The notes: generated by a model from the letters alone, not told the origin. Positions 47,936 through 58,272 are shown, counted from the first letter of the stretch. The stretch is 64,000 nucleotides of DNA from Streptomyces sp. NBC_00513 (GCF_041431415.1 NZ_CP107845.1:4960001-5024000), one strand, 5' to 3'. Program-made: numbers and translations.

Positions 47936-48884
47936 CACAACCACGGTGGGGGACGAGTTGACCGAGACCCAGACCGTCGGCGCCCCTTCCACCGACGTCA
48001 AGAGCCCCAAGGAGGGCGGGAAGCGGAAGAAGGAGCGCGAGGCCAGTCTCTGGTCGGACGCGTTCTACGACCTCCGCCGCAACCCCGTCTTCCTCATAGG
48101 CGGCGCGCTGGTGCTGTTCATGGCAGTGGTCTCGCTGCTGCCCGGCATCTTCACCGGCGTCGACGCGTACGCGGCCTGCAACCTGCGCGACTCGATGATG
48201 AAGCCCAGCGGCGACCACATCTTCGGGACCGACGTGCAGGGTTGTGACGTCTACGCGAAGACCGTCTACGCGGCCAGCAACTCGATCATCGTCGGCATCG
48301 CCACGACCGCCATGGTGGTCCTGGTAGGCGTCACGTCGGGTCTGCTCGCGGGCTGGTTCGGCGGCTTCGTCGACACCGTGCTCTCCCGCTTCGCCGAGGT
48401 CTTCTTCGCCATCCCGCTGATGCTCGGTGGCATGCTGATCATGTCGGGCCTCGGCAAGGGCAACGCCTGGACCGTCTCGTTGGTCCTCGCGACCCTCGGT
48501 TGGCCGCAGATCTTCCGCATCATGCGGTCTTCGGTGCTGGCCAACAAGCACAACGACTACGTGATGGCGGCCCGCGCCCTCGGCGCGGGCACCTGGCGCA
48601 TCACGCTCCGGCACATCCTGCCGAACGCCATCGCCCCCGTCATCGTGGTCGGCGCGATCAGCCTGGGTGTGTACATCTCCGCCGAGGCGGCCCTGTCCTA
48701 CCTGGGTGTCGGCGTCCAGGCGCCGGAGATCTCGTGGGGCCTCATGGTGAGCGACGCCCAGGCGCGCTTCCTCCAGGCTCCCTACATGCTGCTGTTCCCG
48801 GCCGCAGCGCTGAGCATCACCGTGCTCGCGTTCATCATGGTCGGCGACGCGGTGCGCGACGCCCTCGACCCGAAGCTGCGCTGA
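47928..48884 (+). CDS. Oligopeptide ABC permease (OppC type), operon 1
   Basis: The 318-residue second membrane subunit has an N-terminal cytoplasmic tail (about 45 residues, Lys/Glu-rich), then LWSDAFYDLRRNPVFLIGGALVLFMAVVSLLPGIF, the periplasmic Cys-containing FGTDVQGCDVYAKTVYAASNSIIVGI and the EAA loop SVLANKHNDYVMAARALGAGTWRITLRHILPNAIAPVIV. Overlaps the upstream gene by 8 bases and ends 13 bp before the ATPase gene. Confidence 0.92.
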   Translation: MRDTTTVGDELTETQTVGAPSTDVKSPKEGGKRKKEREASLWSDAFYDLRRNPVFLIGGALVLFMAVVSLLPGIFTGVDAYAACNLRDSMMKPSGDHIFGTDVQGCDVYAKTVYAASNSIIVGIATTAMVVLVGVTSGLLAGWFGGFVDTVLSRFAEVFFAIPLMLGGMLIMSGLGKGNAWTVSLVLATLGWPQIFRIMRSSVLANKHNDYVMAARALGAGTWRITLRHILPNAIAPVIVVGAISLGVYISAEAALSYLGVGVQAPEISWGLMVSDAQARFLQAPYMLLFPAAALSITVLAFIMVGDAVRDALDPKLR

Positions 48885-48897
48885 GGAAGGGCGTACG

Positions 48898-49953
48898 TTG
48901 ACCATCATCGACAAGACCTCGAACGTCCCCGCGCCCCGTTCGGCGCCGGAGGGCACCCCCCTTCTCGAAGTGCGCGACCTGCACGTCGAGTTCCACACCC
49001 GCGACGGTGTCGCCAAGGCCGTGAACGGTGTCTCGTACTCCGTGAACGCGGGCGAGACCCTCGCCGTCCTCGGCGAGTCCGGCTCCGGCAAGTCCGTGAC
49101 GGCGCAGGCCATCATGGGCATCCTGGACATGCCTCCGGGCAAGATCCCGCACGGCGAGATCCTGTTCCAGGGCACCGACCTGCTGAAGCTGCCCGCCGAG
49201 GAGTTCCGCAAGGTCCGCGGCCAGAAGATCGCCATGATCTTCCAGGACGCGCTGTCCTCGCTGAACCCGGTGCACACCGTCGGCGCCCAGCTCGGCGAGA
49301 TGTTCCGCGTCCACCGCGGGATGTCCAAGAAGGACGCCACGGCCAAGGCCGTCGAGCTCATGGACCGGGTCAAGATCCCCGCCGCCAAGGCGCGCGTGGG
49401 CGACTACCCGCACCAGTTCTCCGGCGGTATGCGCCAGCGCATCATGATCGCCATGGCGATGGCCCTGGAGCCCGACCTGATCATCGCCGACGAGCCCACC
49501 ACGGCTCTCGACGTGACGGTCCAGGCCCAGGTCATGGACCTGCTCGCGGAACTCCAGCGCGAGATGAACATGGGCCTCATCCTGATCACCCACGACCTCG
49601 GCGTCGTCGCCGACGTCGCGGACAAGATCGCCGTCATGTACGGCGGTCGGATCGTGGAGAACGCCCCGGTCCACGAGATCTACAAGCGTCCCGCGCACCC
49701 GTACACCCGCGGCCTGCTGGACTCGATCCCGCGCCTGGACCAGAAGGGCCAGGAGCTCTACGCGATCAAGGGCCTCCCGCCCAACCTGCTGAACATCCCC
49801 TCGGGCTGCGCCTTCAACCCGCGCTGCCCCAAGGCGCAGGACATCTGCCGCACCGAGGTACCGACCCTGCAGCAGGTGACCGAGCAGGACGGCGCCGTGC
49901 TGCCCGGCCGCGGCAGCGCGTGCCACTTCTGGAAGGAGCAGATCCATGGCTGA
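48898..49953 (+). CDS. Oligopeptide ABC ATP-binding protein (OppD type), operon 1
   Basis: The 351-residue ATPase has Walker [10 protein letters not shown] (59-66), the signature [14 protein letters not shown], Walker [13 protein letters not shown] and the C-terminal oligopeptide-permease domain ([24 protein letters not shown]), which in relatives may bind a [4Fe-4S] cluster. Start is TTG 48898 with GAGGAAGG 7 bases upstream. It overlaps the OppF-type gene by 8 bases. Nearly the same sequence recurs in the second operon. Confidence 0.93.
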   Translation: MTIIDKTSNVPAPRSAPEGTPLLEVRDLHVEFHTRDGVAKAVNGVSYSVNAGETLAVLGESGSGKSVTAQAIMGILDMPPGKIPHGEILFQGTDLLKLPAEEFRKVRGQKIAMIFQDALSSLNPVHTVGAQLGEMFRVHRGMSKKDATAKAVELMDRVKIPAAKARVGDYPHQFSGGMRQRIMIAMAMALEPDLIIADEPTTALDVTVQAQVMDLLAELQREMNMGLILITHDLGVVADVADKIAVMYGGRIVENAPVHEIYKRPAHPYTRGLLDSIPRLDQKGQELYAIKGLPPNLLNIPSGCAFNPRCPKAQDICRTEVPTLQQVTEQDGAVLPGRGSACHFWKEQIHG

Positions 49954-50998
49954 GCTCACCAAGAACGCCCCCGAGCGCGAGCCGATCCTCCAGGTGCGCA
50001 ACCTGGTCAAGCACTTCCCGCTGACCCAGGGAATCCTGTTCAAGAAGCAGGTCGGAGCGGTCAAGGCCGTGGACGGGGTCTCCTTCGACCTCTACCGCGG
50101 CGAGACGCTCGGCATCGTCGGCGAGTCCGGCTGTGGCAAGTCCACCGTCGCCAAGCTCCTGATGAACCTGGAGAAGGCCACCGCGGGCGAGGTCTTCTAC
50201 AAGGGCCAGGACATCACCAAGCTGTCCGGGCGCGCCCTGAAGGCCGTCCGACGCAACATCCAGATGGTGTTCCAGGACCCGTACACCTCGCTGAACCCGC
50301 GCATGACGGTCGGCGACATCATCGGGGAGCCCTTCGAGATCCACCCCGAGGTGGCTCCCAAGGGCGACCGGCGCCGCAAGGTCCAGGACCTGCTGGACGT
50401 GGTCGGCCTCAACCCCGAGTACATCAACCGCTACCCGCACCAGTTCTCCGGCGGTCAGCGCCAGCGCATCGGCATCGCCCGCGGCCTCGCGCTCAACCCG
50501 GAGATCATCATCTGCGACGAGCCGGTCTCCGCGCTCGACGTGTCGGTGCAGGCGCAGGTCATCAACCTGATGGAGAAGCTCCAGGACGAGTTCAACCTGT
50601 CCTACCTCTTCATCGCGCACGACCTGTCGATCGTCCGGCACATCTCGGACCGCGTGGGCGTCATGTACCTCGGCAAGATGGCCGAGATCGGCAGCGACGG
50701 CCAGATCTACGAGCACCCGACGCACCCCTACACCCAGGCGCTGCTGTCGGCGGTCCCGGTCCCCGACCCGGACGCCCGCGAGGGCCGTGATCGCATCATC
50801 CTCACCGGTGACGTCCCGTCCCCGGCCAACCCGCCGTCGGGCTGCCGCTTCCGCACCCGCTGCTGGAAGGCCCAGGACAAGTGCGCCACCGAGGAGCCGC
50901 TGCTGGCGATCCCGGAGCGCTTCAAGGGCCTGGACACCCTGGCCGCGCACGAGTCGGCGTGCCACTTCGCGGAGGAGAAGGCCGTCCTGGCCGTCTGA
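49946..50998 (+). CDS. Oligopeptide ABC ATP-binding protein (OppF type), operon 1
   Basis: The 350-residue second ATPase has Walker [12 protein letters not shown], signature [17 protein letters not shown], Walker [15 protein letters not shown] and the C-terminal [17 protein letters not shown] region. It pairs with OppD to energise uptake. A 19-bp terminator hairpin follows 24 bp after the stop, so the five genes form one operon. Two stretches of 77 and 98 bp are identical to the second operon's OppF gene. Confidence 0.93.
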   Translation: MAELTKNAPEREPILQVRNLVKHFPLTQGILFKKQVGAVKAVDGVSFDLYRGETLGIVGESGCGKSTVAKLLMNLEKATAGEVFYKGQDITKLSGRALKAVRRNIQMVFQDPYTSLNPRMTVGDIIGEPFEIHPEVAPKGDRRRKVQDLLDVVGLNPEYINRYPHQFSGGQRQRIGIARGLALNPEIIICDEPVSALDVSVQAQVINLMEKLQDEFNLSYLFIAHDLSIVRHISDRVGVMYLGKMAEIGSDGQIYEHPTHPYTQALLSAVPVPDPDAREGRDRIILTGDVPSPANPPSGCRFRTRCWKAQDKCATEEPLLAIPERFKGLDTLAAHESACHFAEEKAVLAV

Positions 50999-51021
50999 TC
51001 TCCCGCGGGACGCACGTCTTT

Positions 51022-51065
51022 TCAGGGCGCCCGGTACCGGATCCTTCCGGTACCGGGCGCCCTGA
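51022..51065. terminator. Terminator at the end of opp operon 1
   Basis: A perfect 19-bp stem (TCAGGGCGCCCGGTACCGG 51022-51040 with its complement 51047-51065) closes ATCCTT. It is among the longest perfect stems in the window. Confidence 0.88.
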
Positions 51066-51125
51066 CGTGTGGGCGGGAACGGAAGCCGGTTGCCTTCGGG
51101 GCCCGCCGCCACCGACAGTGGGCCG

Positions 51126-52064
51126 ATGACCGACATGCTGACCGTCCGACCCGCCGGGCCCGGGGACGCGTCCGACATCTGCGCACTGCTCAACGCCGTC
51201 GACGTCATCGAGATCGGCAGACCGGAAACGGACCTCGGCACGGTCAAGGCCGACCTGCACCACCCCGGCGTCGACCTGGCGAGGGACTCCTGGCTCGCCT
51301 TCCGGGCCGGAAGGCTCGTCGCCTACGCGCTGGTCTGGGCCGACGCCCGGCCGGGGCGGGTCGACGGCGACCACTACGTGCTGCCCGGCGACCCCGAGGC
51401 CGCCGTACGACTCCTGGAGCTGATGGAGGTCCGGGCCCGCAGGATGGCCGGCGCGACCCGCGCCGCCGCACTGCGGCTCCAGCTCAACGTGAACCCCACC
51501 CTCGACACCGGCCTCCTGACCCGCCGCGGCTACCGCTCCGTGCGCCGGTACCAGGTGATGACCCGTCGGCTCGACGCCGCCCGCGAACGGTCGCCGCAGC
51601 CCCCCGACGGGCTGACCCTGCGGCACTGCGCCGCCGACGCGGCCGACCCCCGCCGGGCCCACGCCCTGATCGAGGAGACCTTCGCGGCGCACTACGGGCA
51701 CGTGGAGCGCGCGTACGAACCCTGGCTCGACCACCTCGACGCCCGCCGGCTCGACTGGTCCCTGGTCTGGATCGCCGCCCTGCCGGCGCGGGGCGACGTG
51801 GCCGTCCTGCTCACCCGGGACGACCGCATCAGCATGGGTTGGATCAGCCACATCGGCGTGCGCGGGGACGTCCGCGGCCGGGGCATCGGCGGATTCCTGC
51901 TGCGCCACGCCTTCGCCGCCTACGCGGAACGAGGCCGGGACACCGTGGGACTGGGCGTGGACACCCACAACGAGAGCGGCGCACTGGCGCTGTACGAGGC
52001 GCACGGAATGGGCCTGCACTACGCCGTGGACACATGGGAGCTGCCTTTGCACTCGCAGGGGTGA
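51126..52064 (+). CDS. Double-GNAT acetyltransferase-family protein
   Basis: The 312-residue protein is built of two GNAT domains in tandem. The N-terminal part (LTVRPAGPGDASDICALLNAVD) lacks a clear acetyl-CoA loop; the C-terminal one has it intact (ISMGWISHIGVRGDVRGRGIGGFLLRHAFAAY, with THNESGALALYEAHGM). This layout is that of MshD-like enzymes and of many uncharacterised actinobacterial acetyltransferases; a mycothiol synthase role is not shown. ATG 51126 is chosen, as MLTVRP at 51135 lies 3 codons later. It sits between the two opp operons. Confidence 0.75.
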   Translation: MTDMLTVRPAGPGDASDICALLNAVDVIEIGRPETDLGTVKADLHHPGVDLARDSWLAFRAGRLVAYALVWADARPGRVDGDHYVLPGDPEAAVRLLELMEVRARRMAGATRAAALRLQLNVNPTLDTGLLTRRGYRSVRRYQVMTRRLDAARERSPQPPDGLTLRHCAADAADPRRAHALIEETFAAHYGHVERAYEPWLDHLDARRLDWSLVWIAALPARGDVAVLLTRDDRISMGWISHIGVRGDVRGRGIGGFLLRHAFAAYAERGRDTVGLGVDTHNESGALALYEAHGMGLHYAVDTWELPLHSQG

Positions 52065-52171
52065 CAGGCGGGTGACGCGAGGGTGCAATCGGTCCAACCG
52101 GAGGTGTATGGGACCCCTCATAGGGTGACATTGGCCCCTAAGTGAGACTTGGGATCCCTAGGAGGCACTCC

Positions 52172-53800
52172 ATGCGCGGAGCCACCCACGCCAAGTGGGC
52201 CGCATGTGCGGTGGCCGTCGCCCTCGCGGCGACGGCCTGCGGCGGCGGCGGAAGCGACGGTGGCGGAGGCGAATCGGGGATCGTCAGCTCCTCGTGGGGT
52301 GACCCGCAGAACCCGCTGGAACCCGCCAACACCAACGAGGTGCAGGGCGGCAAGGTCCTCGACATGATCTTCCGGGGCCTCAAGCGCTACGACCCGAAGA
52401 CCGGCGCGGCCGTCAACATGGTCGCGGAGAAGATCGACACGACGGACAGTCAGAACTTCACGGTCACACTGAAGGACGGCTGGAAGTTCAGCAACGACGA
52501 GCCGGTCACCGCGCAGTCCTTCGTCGACGCCTGGAACTACGGCGCGGACGTGCGCAACAAGCAGAACAACTCGCCGTTCTTCTCCGACATCGTCGGCTAC
52601 GAGAACCTGCACCCGGCCTCCGGCGAACCCAAGACCAAGACGATGTCCGGACTCGTCGTCAAGGACGCCAAGACCTTCACGGTCGCCCTGAAGTCGAAGT
52701 TCTCCACCTGGCCCGAGACCCTCGGCTACCAGGCGTTCTCCCCGCTGCCCAAGGCCTTCTTCACCGACCACGCCGGCTGGCTCTCCAAGCCGATCGGCAA
52801 CGGCCCCTACACGGTGGACTCGTACACCAAGGGCACCGCGATGAACCTGCGCAAGTGGGACGGGTACACCGGTGAGGACAAGGCGCAGAACGGCGGGGTG
52901 GACCTGAGGGTCTACACCGACAACAACACCGCCTACACGGACCTGATCTCCGGAAACCTCGACCTCGTCGACGACATTCCGGCGCAGCAGCTGAAGAACG
53001 TCGCCAACGACCTCGGCGACCGTTACATCAACCAGCCCGCCCTGATCATCCAGACCCTCACCTTCCCGCTGTACGACCCGCAGTGGGGCAAGGAGGGCAT
53101 GGAGAAGGTCCGCCGGGGCATCTCGATGGCGATCAACCGCGACGAGATCACCAAGCAGATCTTCCGCGACACCCGCACCCCGGCCAAGGACTGGACCTCG
53201 CCGGCCCTCGGCGAGGACGGCGGCTTCAACGCCACCCTCTGCGGCGACGCCTGCGTCTTCAACCCCACCGAGGCCAAGAAGCTCATCCAGGAGGCCGGCG
53301 GCCTGCCCGGCGGCAAGATGACGCTCACCTCCAACGTGGACACCGGTTCGCACCGCGACTGGATGGACGCCGTCTGCAACAGCGTCAACAACGCCCTCGG
53401 CGAGGGCCCGGTCTGCACGGTCAACCCGGTCGGCACCTTCGCGGACTTCCGCAACCAGCAGAGCGCCTTCAAGCTCACCGGCCCCTTCCGCTCGGGCTGG
53501 CAGGCCGACTACCCGCTCATCCAGAACTTCCTGGAGCCGCTGTACTACACCGGCGCCTCCTCCAACTACGGCAAGTTCTCCAACCCGGAGTTCGACAAGC
53601 TCGTCGACCAGGCCAACCAGGAGAGCGACACGGCCAAGGCCACGGCCACCTTCCAGGACGCCGAGAAGATCCTCGCCGAGCAGATGCCCGCCATCCCGCT
53701 CTGGTACCAGAACGGCAGCGCCGGCCACTCCGAGCGGATCTCCGACGTGGCCCTCAACCAGTTCAGCGTCCCGGTCTACAACGCGATCAAGGTCAGCTGA
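52172..53800 (+). CDS. Oligopeptide ABC transporter binding lipoprotein, operon 2
   Basis: The 542-residue family 5 binding protein has the lipobox AATAC (Cys23) after MRGATHAKWAACAVAVAL, near-identical to the start of operon 1's protein, and a Gly-rich linker. SBP landmarks: NPLEPANTNEVQGGKVLDMIFRGLKRYDPKTGAAVNMVAEKIDTTDSQNFTVTLKDGWKFSNDEPV and the end ILAEQMPAIPLWYQNGSAGHS. ATG 52172 has GGAGG 6 bases upstream. The binding-cleft residues differ widely from operon 1, so it is likely to take a different peptide. Confidence 0.85.
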   Translation: MRGATHAKWAACAVAVALAATACGGGGSDGGGGESGIVSSSWGDPQNPLEPANTNEVQGGKVLDMIFRGLKRYDPKTGAAVNMVAEKIDTTDSQNFTVTLKDGWKFSNDEPVTAQSFVDAWNYGADVRNKQNNSPFFSDIVGYENLHPASGEPKTKTMSGLVVKDAKTFTVALKSKFSTWPETLGYQAFSPLPKAFFTDHAGWLSKPIGNGPYTVDSYTKGTAMNLRKWDGYTGEDKAQNGGVDLRVYTDNNTAYTDLISGNLDLVDDIPAQQLKNVANDLGDRYINQPALIIQTLTFPLYDPQWGKEGMEKVRRGISMAINRDEITKQIFRDTRTPAKDWTSPALGEDGGFNATLCGDACVFNPTEAKKLIQEAGGLPGGKMTLTSNVDTGSHRDWMDAVCNSVNNALGEGPVCTVNPVGTFADFRNQQSAFKLTGPFRSGWQADYPLIQNFLEPLYYTGASSNYGKFSNPEFDKLVDQANQESDTAKATATFQDAEKILAEQMPAIPLWYQNGSAGHSERISDVALNQFSVPVYNAIKVS

Positions 53801-53872
53801 CCCCCACACGGATCCCGCGCCCTCCGGCACCCCCTCGGTTCCGGAGGGCCCACCGACACCCCGGAGCACTCC

Positions 53873-54796
53873 TTGGGACGCTACGTGATCCGGCGGCTGC
53901 TCCAGATGATCCCCGTGTTCATCGGCAGCACGTTCCTGATCTTCTTCATGGTGTACGCGCTGGGCGACCCGGTCGCCGCCCTCTTCGGCGACAAGGCGCC
54001 CGACCCCGCCACCGCCGCGCGCATCCGCAAGGACCTCTACCTCGACCAGCCCCTGTGGAAGCAGTACCTGCACTACATGGGGCAGATCTTCCAGGGCGAC
54101 TTCGGTACCGCCTTCAACGGCCAGCCGGTCACCGAGCTGATGGCGTCCGCCTTCCCCGTGACCCTGCGCCTGACCCTGGTCGCCATCGTCATCGAGGTCA
54201 TCGTCGGGATCACCCTCGGCGTGATCAGCGGCCTGCGCCGGGGCAGGACCGTCGACACCACCGTCCTGGTGCTCACCCTCGTCGTGATCTCGGTGCCCAC
54301 CTTCGTGACGGGGTACCTGCTCCAGTTCCTCTTCGGCGTCAAATGGGGCTGGGTCCGGCCCACCGTCTCCGGGGAGGTCGCCTTCGGGGAGCTGATCCTG
54401 CCCGGCATCGTGCTCGCGCTGGTCTCCCTCGCGTACGTCACCCGGCTCTCGCGCACCTCCATCGCGGAGAACGTCAAGGCCGACTACGTCCGCACCGCCG
54501 TCGCCAAGGGACTGCCGCGCCGCCGGGTCATCACCCGGCACCTGCTGCGCAACTCGCTGATCCCCGTGGTCACCTTCATCGGCACCGACATCGGCGCCCT
54601 CATGGGCGGCGCCATCGTCACCGAGCGGATCTTCAACATCCACGGCGTCGGCTACCAGCTCTACCAGGGCATCCTGCGCAACAACTCCCCGACGGTGGTC
54701 GGCTTCGTGACCATCCTCGTCATCGTCTTCCTCCTGGCGAACCTGCTCGTCGACCTGCTCTACGCGGTCCTGGACCCGAGGATCCGTTATGCCTGA
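53873..54796 (+). CDS. Oligopeptide ABC permease (OppB type), operon 2
   Basis: The 307-residue protein parallels operon 1's OppB: MGRYVIRRLLQMIPVFIGSTFLIFFMVYALGDPVAALFG and the EAA loop LSRTSIAENVKADYVRTAVAKGLPRRRVITRHLLRNSLIPVVTFIG. Start is TTG 53873 with GGAG 6 bases upstream. The end overlaps the OppC gene by 8 bases in exactly the same way as in operon 1 (RIRYA, with the ATG inside), pointing to duplication of the whole cassette. Confidence 0.92.
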   Translation: MGRYVIRRLLQMIPVFIGSTFLIFFMVYALGDPVAALFGDKAPDPATAARIRKDLYLDQPLWKQYLHYMGQIFQGDFGTAFNGQPVTELMASAFPVTLRLTLVAIVIEVIVGITLGVISGLRRGRTVDTTVLVLTLVVISVPTFVTGYLLQFLFGVKWGWVRPTVSGEVAFGELILPGIVLALVSLAYVTRLSRTSIAENVKADYVRTAVAKGLPRRRVITRHLLRNSLIPVVTFIGTDIGALMGGAIVTERIFNIHGVGYQLYQGILRNNSPTVVGFVTILVIVFLLANLLVDLLYAVLDPRIRYA

Positions 54797-55790
54797 GCCG
54801 GAGCATCCCGCCTACGACCCGCTGCAACCCGGAGAGGGGGAAGCCATCGCCCCGACCGGACAGGGCGGACCCATGGATCTCGCGCTGGAGGAGGCCGAGA
54901 GCCTGGAGAAGCCACTCGGCGACGCACCCTCCGGCCCGGGGGAGAAGGCCCGCTCACTGTGGTCCGACGCCTGGTACCAGCTGCGTCGCAACCCCGTCTT
55001 CATCGTCTCCTCGCTGCTGATCCTCTTCCTCGTGATCATCTCCATCTGGCCGCAGCTCATCGCGAGCGGCGACCCGCTGCACTGCGAGCTGTCGAAGTCC
55101 CAACAGGGAGCCTCGCCCGGCCACCCCTTCGGCTACGACACCCAGGGCTGCGACGTCTACACCCGCACCGTCTACGGCGCCCGCGCCTCCATCACGGTCG
55201 GCATCTGCGCCACCCTCGGCGCCGCCCTGCTCGGCTCCCTGCTCGGCGGGCTCGCCGGATTCTTCGGCGGCTGGGGCGACTCGCTGCTCTCCCGGGTCGC
55301 GGACATCTTCTTCGGCATCCCGGTCGTCCTCGGCGGCCTGGTCTTCCTGTCCGTGGTCACCAGCACCACCGTCTGGCCCGTGGTCGGCTTCATCGTGCTG
55401 CTCGGCTGGCCGCAGATCGCCCGCATCTCCCGCGGCTCGGTGATCACCGCCAAACAGAACGACTACGTACAGGCCGCCCGCGCCCTCGGCGCCGGCAACG
55501 GCCGGATGATGCTGCGACACGTCGCGCCCAACGCCGTCGCGCCCGTCATCGTCGTCGCCACCATCGCCCTGGGCACCTACATCGCCCTGGAGGCCACCCT
55601 GTCGTTCCTCGGCGTGGGTCTGCGCCCGCCGACGGTCTCCTGGGGGATCGACATCTCCAACGCCGCCTCCCAGATCCGCAACGCCCCGCACATGCTGCTC
55701 TATCCGGCCGGCGCGCTGAGCATCACCGTGCTCGCCTTCATCATGCTCGGCGACGCGGTGCGCGACGCCCTCGACCCCAAGCTGCGCTGA
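54789..55790 (+). CDS. Oligopeptide ABC permease (OppC type), operon 2
   Basis: The 333-residue counterpart of operon 1's OppC has a longer acidic cytoplasmic N-terminus, the LWSDAWYQLRRNPVFIVSSLLILFLVII membrane start, the periplasmic FGYDTQGCDVYTRTVYGARASITVGI with the same Cys, and the EAA loop SVITAKQNDYVQAARALGAGNGRMMLRHVAPNAVAPVIV. Ends 12 bp before the chosen OppD ATG. Confidence 0.92.
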   Translation: MPEPEHPAYDPLQPGEGEAIAPTGQGGPMDLALEEAESLEKPLGDAPSGPGEKARSLWSDAWYQLRRNPVFIVSSLLILFLVIISIWPQLIASGDPLHCELSKSQQGASPGHPFGYDTQGCDVYTRTVYGARASITVGICATLGAALLGSLLGGLAGFFGGWGDSLLSRVADIFFGIPVVLGGLVFLSVVTSTTVWPVVGFIVLLGWPQIARISRGSVITAKQNDYVQAARALGAGNGRMMLRHVAPNAVAPVIVVATIALGTYIALEATLSFLGVGLRPPTVSWGIDISNAASQIRNAPHMLLYPAGALSITVLAFIMLGDAVRDALDPKLR

Positions 55791-55802
55791 GGAGTGGGCA
55801 CC

Positions 55803-56777
55803 ATGCTGCTCGAAGTCCGCGACCTCCACGTGGAGTTCCACACGAGGGACGGAGTCGCCAAGGCCGTCAACGGCGTCAGCTACTCGGTGGACGAGGGCGA
55901 GACCCTCGCCGTGCTCGGCGAGTCCGGCTCCGGCAAGTCCGTCACCGCCCAGGCCGTCATGGGCATCCTGGACATGCCGCCGGGCAGGATCTCCCACGGC
56001 GAGATCCTGTTCAAGGGCAAGGACCTCCTGAAGACCAAGGAGGAGGAACGCCGGAGGATCCGCGGCGCCGAGATGGCCATGATCTTCCAGGACGCCCTGT
56101 CCTCCCTGAACCCCGTCCTCAGCGTGGGCGCGCAGCTCGGCGAGATGTACGAGGTCCACCGCGGGATGTCCCGCAAGGACGCCAAGGCCAGGGCGATCGA
56201 GCTGATGGACCGGGTGCGGATCCCCGCCGCCCGGCAGCGGGTGGGGGACTACCCGCACCAGTTCTCCGGCGGCATGCGCCAACGCATCATGATCGCGATG
56301 GCGCTGGCCCTCGAACCCTCCCTGATCATCGCCGACGAGCCGACCACCGCCCTCGACGTCACCGTCCAGGCCCAGGTCATGGACCTGCTCGCGGAACTCC
56401 AGCACGAGCTGAACATGGGACTCATCCTGATCACCCACGACCTCGGCGTCGTCGCCGACGTCGCCGACAAGATCGCCGTCATGTACGCGGGCCGGATCGT
56501 CGAGGCGGCCCCCGTGCACGAGATCTACAAGCGTCCGGCGCACCCGTACACCCGCGGCCTGCTGGACTCGATTCCGCGCCTGGACCAGAAGGGCCAGGAG
56601 CTCTACGCCATCAAGGGCCTGCCGCCCAACCTGCTCGCCATCCCGCCCGGTTGCGCCTTCAACCCCCGCTGTCCGATGGCCCGGCCGGCCTGCCGGGCCG
56701 AGGTCCCACCGCTCGCCGACGTCGCCCCGGACCGCACCAGCGCGTGCTTCTTCTGGAAGGAGTGCATCGGTGCCTGA
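55803..56777 (+). CDS. Oligopeptide ABC ATP-binding protein (OppD type), operon 2
   Basis: The 324-residue ATPase lacks the 20-residue leader of its operon 1 paralogue and begins at [29 protein letters not shown]. Walker [10 protein letters not shown], signature [15 protein letters not shown] and Walker [13 protein letters not shown] are intact, as is the [18 protein letters not shown] end. ATG 55803 has GGAG 9 bases upstream, better than the GTG at 55794. It overlaps the OppF-type gene by 8 bases. Confidence 0.93.
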   Translation: MLLEVRDLHVEFHTRDGVAKAVNGVSYSVDEGETLAVLGESGSGKSVTAQAVMGILDMPPGRISHGEILFKGKDLLKTKEEERRRIRGAEMAMIFQDALSSLNPVLSVGAQLGEMYEVHRGMSRKDAKARAIELMDRVRIPAARQRVGDYPHQFSGGMRQRIMIAMALALEPSLIIADEPTTALDVTVQAQVMDLLAELQHELNMGLILITHDLGVVADVADKIAVMYAGRIVEAAPVHEIYKRPAHPYTRGLLDSIPRLDQKGQELYAIKGLPPNLLAIPPGCAFNPRCPMARPACRAEVPPLADVAPDRTSACFFWKECIGA

Positions 56778-57891
56778 ACCCATCCTGGAAGTGCGGGACC
56801 TGGTCAAGCACTACCCGCTGACCTGCGGCGTCCTCTTCAAGAAGAGGATCGGCGCCGTCAAGGCCGTCGACGGCGTCTCCTTCGACCTCGCCGCCGGCGA
56901 GACGCTCGGCATCGTCGGCGAGTCCGGTTGCGGCAAGTCCACCGTCGCGAAGATGCTGGTCAACCTGGAGCGCCCGACCTCCGGGGCCATCTCCTACAAG
57001 GGCGAGGACATCACCAGGCTGTCCGGGCGGGCCCTGAAGTCCGTACGGCGCAACATCCAGATGGTGTTCCAGGACCCGTACACCTCGCTGAACCCGCGCA
57101 TGACGGTCGGCGACATCATCGGGGAACCGTACGAGATCCACCCCGAGGTGGCCCCCAAGGGGGACCGGCGCCGCAAGGTCCAGGACCTGCTGGACGTGGT
57201 CGGCCTCAACCCCGAGTACATCAACCGCTACCCGCACCAGTTCTCCGGCGGTCAGCGCCAACGCATCGGCATCGCCCGCGGCCTGGCCCTGCGCCCCGAG
57301 GTCATCGTCGCCGACGAACCGGTCTCCGCGCTCGACGTCTCCGTCCAGGCACAGGTGATCAACCTGCTGGCCCGGCTCCAGGACGAGTTCGAGCTGTCCT
57401 ACGTGTTCATCGCGCACGACCTCTCGATCGTCCGGCACATCTCCGACCGGGTCGGCGTGATGTACCTGGGCCGGATCGTCGAGATCGGCAGCGACATCCA
57501 GATCTACGACCACCCCACCCACCCCTACACCCAGGCGCTGCTCTCGGCCGTGCCCGTTCCCGACCCCGACGCCCGCGCCCACCGGGACCGGATCATCCTC
57601 TCCGGGGACGTCCCCTCCCCGGCCGATCCGCCCTCGGGCTGCCCCTTCCGCACCCGCTGCTGGAAGGCCGAGGCGCGGTGCGCGGCGGAGGTGCCGCTGC
57701 TCGCGATCCCGCGGGTCTTCCCCTCGGGCCCGGCGGCGCACCCGTCGGCCTGCCACTTCGCGGCCGAGAAGCGGGTGGTCCCGGGACCGGGCGAACTCCC
57801 GCCGCCGCCGGACCCGCCACCCGCCGGCCCACCAGCCCCGGAGCCTCCGTCAGCCGGTCCGTCACCCGGAGACCCCCCGTCCGAGGAGTAG
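56770..57891 (+). CDS. Oligopeptide ABC ATP-binding protein (OppF type), operon 2
   Basis: The 373-residue ATPase has Walker [12 protein letters not shown], signature [17 protein letters not shown], Walker [15 protein letters not shown] and the [17 protein letters not shown] end. Beyond the usual C-terminus it adds about 40 residues of Pro/Gly/Glu ([34 protein letters not shown]) that the operon 1 copy lacks. GTG 56770 overlaps the preceding gene. No clear terminator hairpin follows the stop. Confidence 0.93.
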   Translation: MPEPILEVRDLVKHYPLTCGVLFKKRIGAVKAVDGVSFDLAAGETLGIVGESGCGKSTVAKMLVNLERPTSGAISYKGEDITRLSGRALKSVRRNIQMVFQDPYTSLNPRMTVGDIIGEPYEIHPEVAPKGDRRRKVQDLLDVVGLNPEYINRYPHQFSGGQRQRIGIARGLALRPEVIVADEPVSALDVSVQAQVINLLARLQDEFELSYVFIAHDLSIVRHISDRVGVMYLGRIVEIGSDIQIYDHPTHPYTQALLSAVPVPDPDARAHRDRIILSGDVPSPADPPSGCPFRTRCWKAEARCAAEVPLLAIPRVFPSGPAAHPSACHFAAEKRVVPGPGELPPPPDPPPAGPPAPEPPSAGPSPGDPPSEE

Positions 57892-58272
57892 CCGATCGGG
57901 CCGGTGGCAGCACGGGGGCTCACACCCGGCGATCATTTCCAGCCACCCCCGAATATGCGGAGAGCCTGGCCCAGGGTGACGACAACTCGGTTTACCTGGT
58001 GGCAACTTGACCGTTTCTGGCCCGAGATGTGAACCGGGCAGCCTGGGTCGGGTGCGGCCGTGCGGGTGCCGACAGCCGGCCGGGCAGGCGTACGGCCTCC
58101 CCGGCCGGCCTCCCCCGTGACCCTGCGCATGCACGGCGTGCGCCCCTTGTGCTGCCGGAATTCGATCGATGCGCTGGTACGGATAGTTATGATCCGTAGC
58201 GCACGGTGGGTATGAGTCCGCCGAGGCACGAATGCGCGTACCGATGTCCGCTCGACGTGGAGGTGAAACGCC
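57892..58272 (+). promoter_or_regulatory. Intergenic region between opp operon 2 and the small membrane protein gene
   Basis: 381 bp without a convincing gene. TATGAT at 58188-58193 is the best -10 candidate, 80 bp before the next start; a matching -35 is not clear. GGAGG (58258-58262) is the ribosome-binding site for GTG 58273. GCCGGCC/GGCCGGC inverted stretches around 58077-58110 could form a hairpin that ends the opp operon. Confidence 0.4.
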
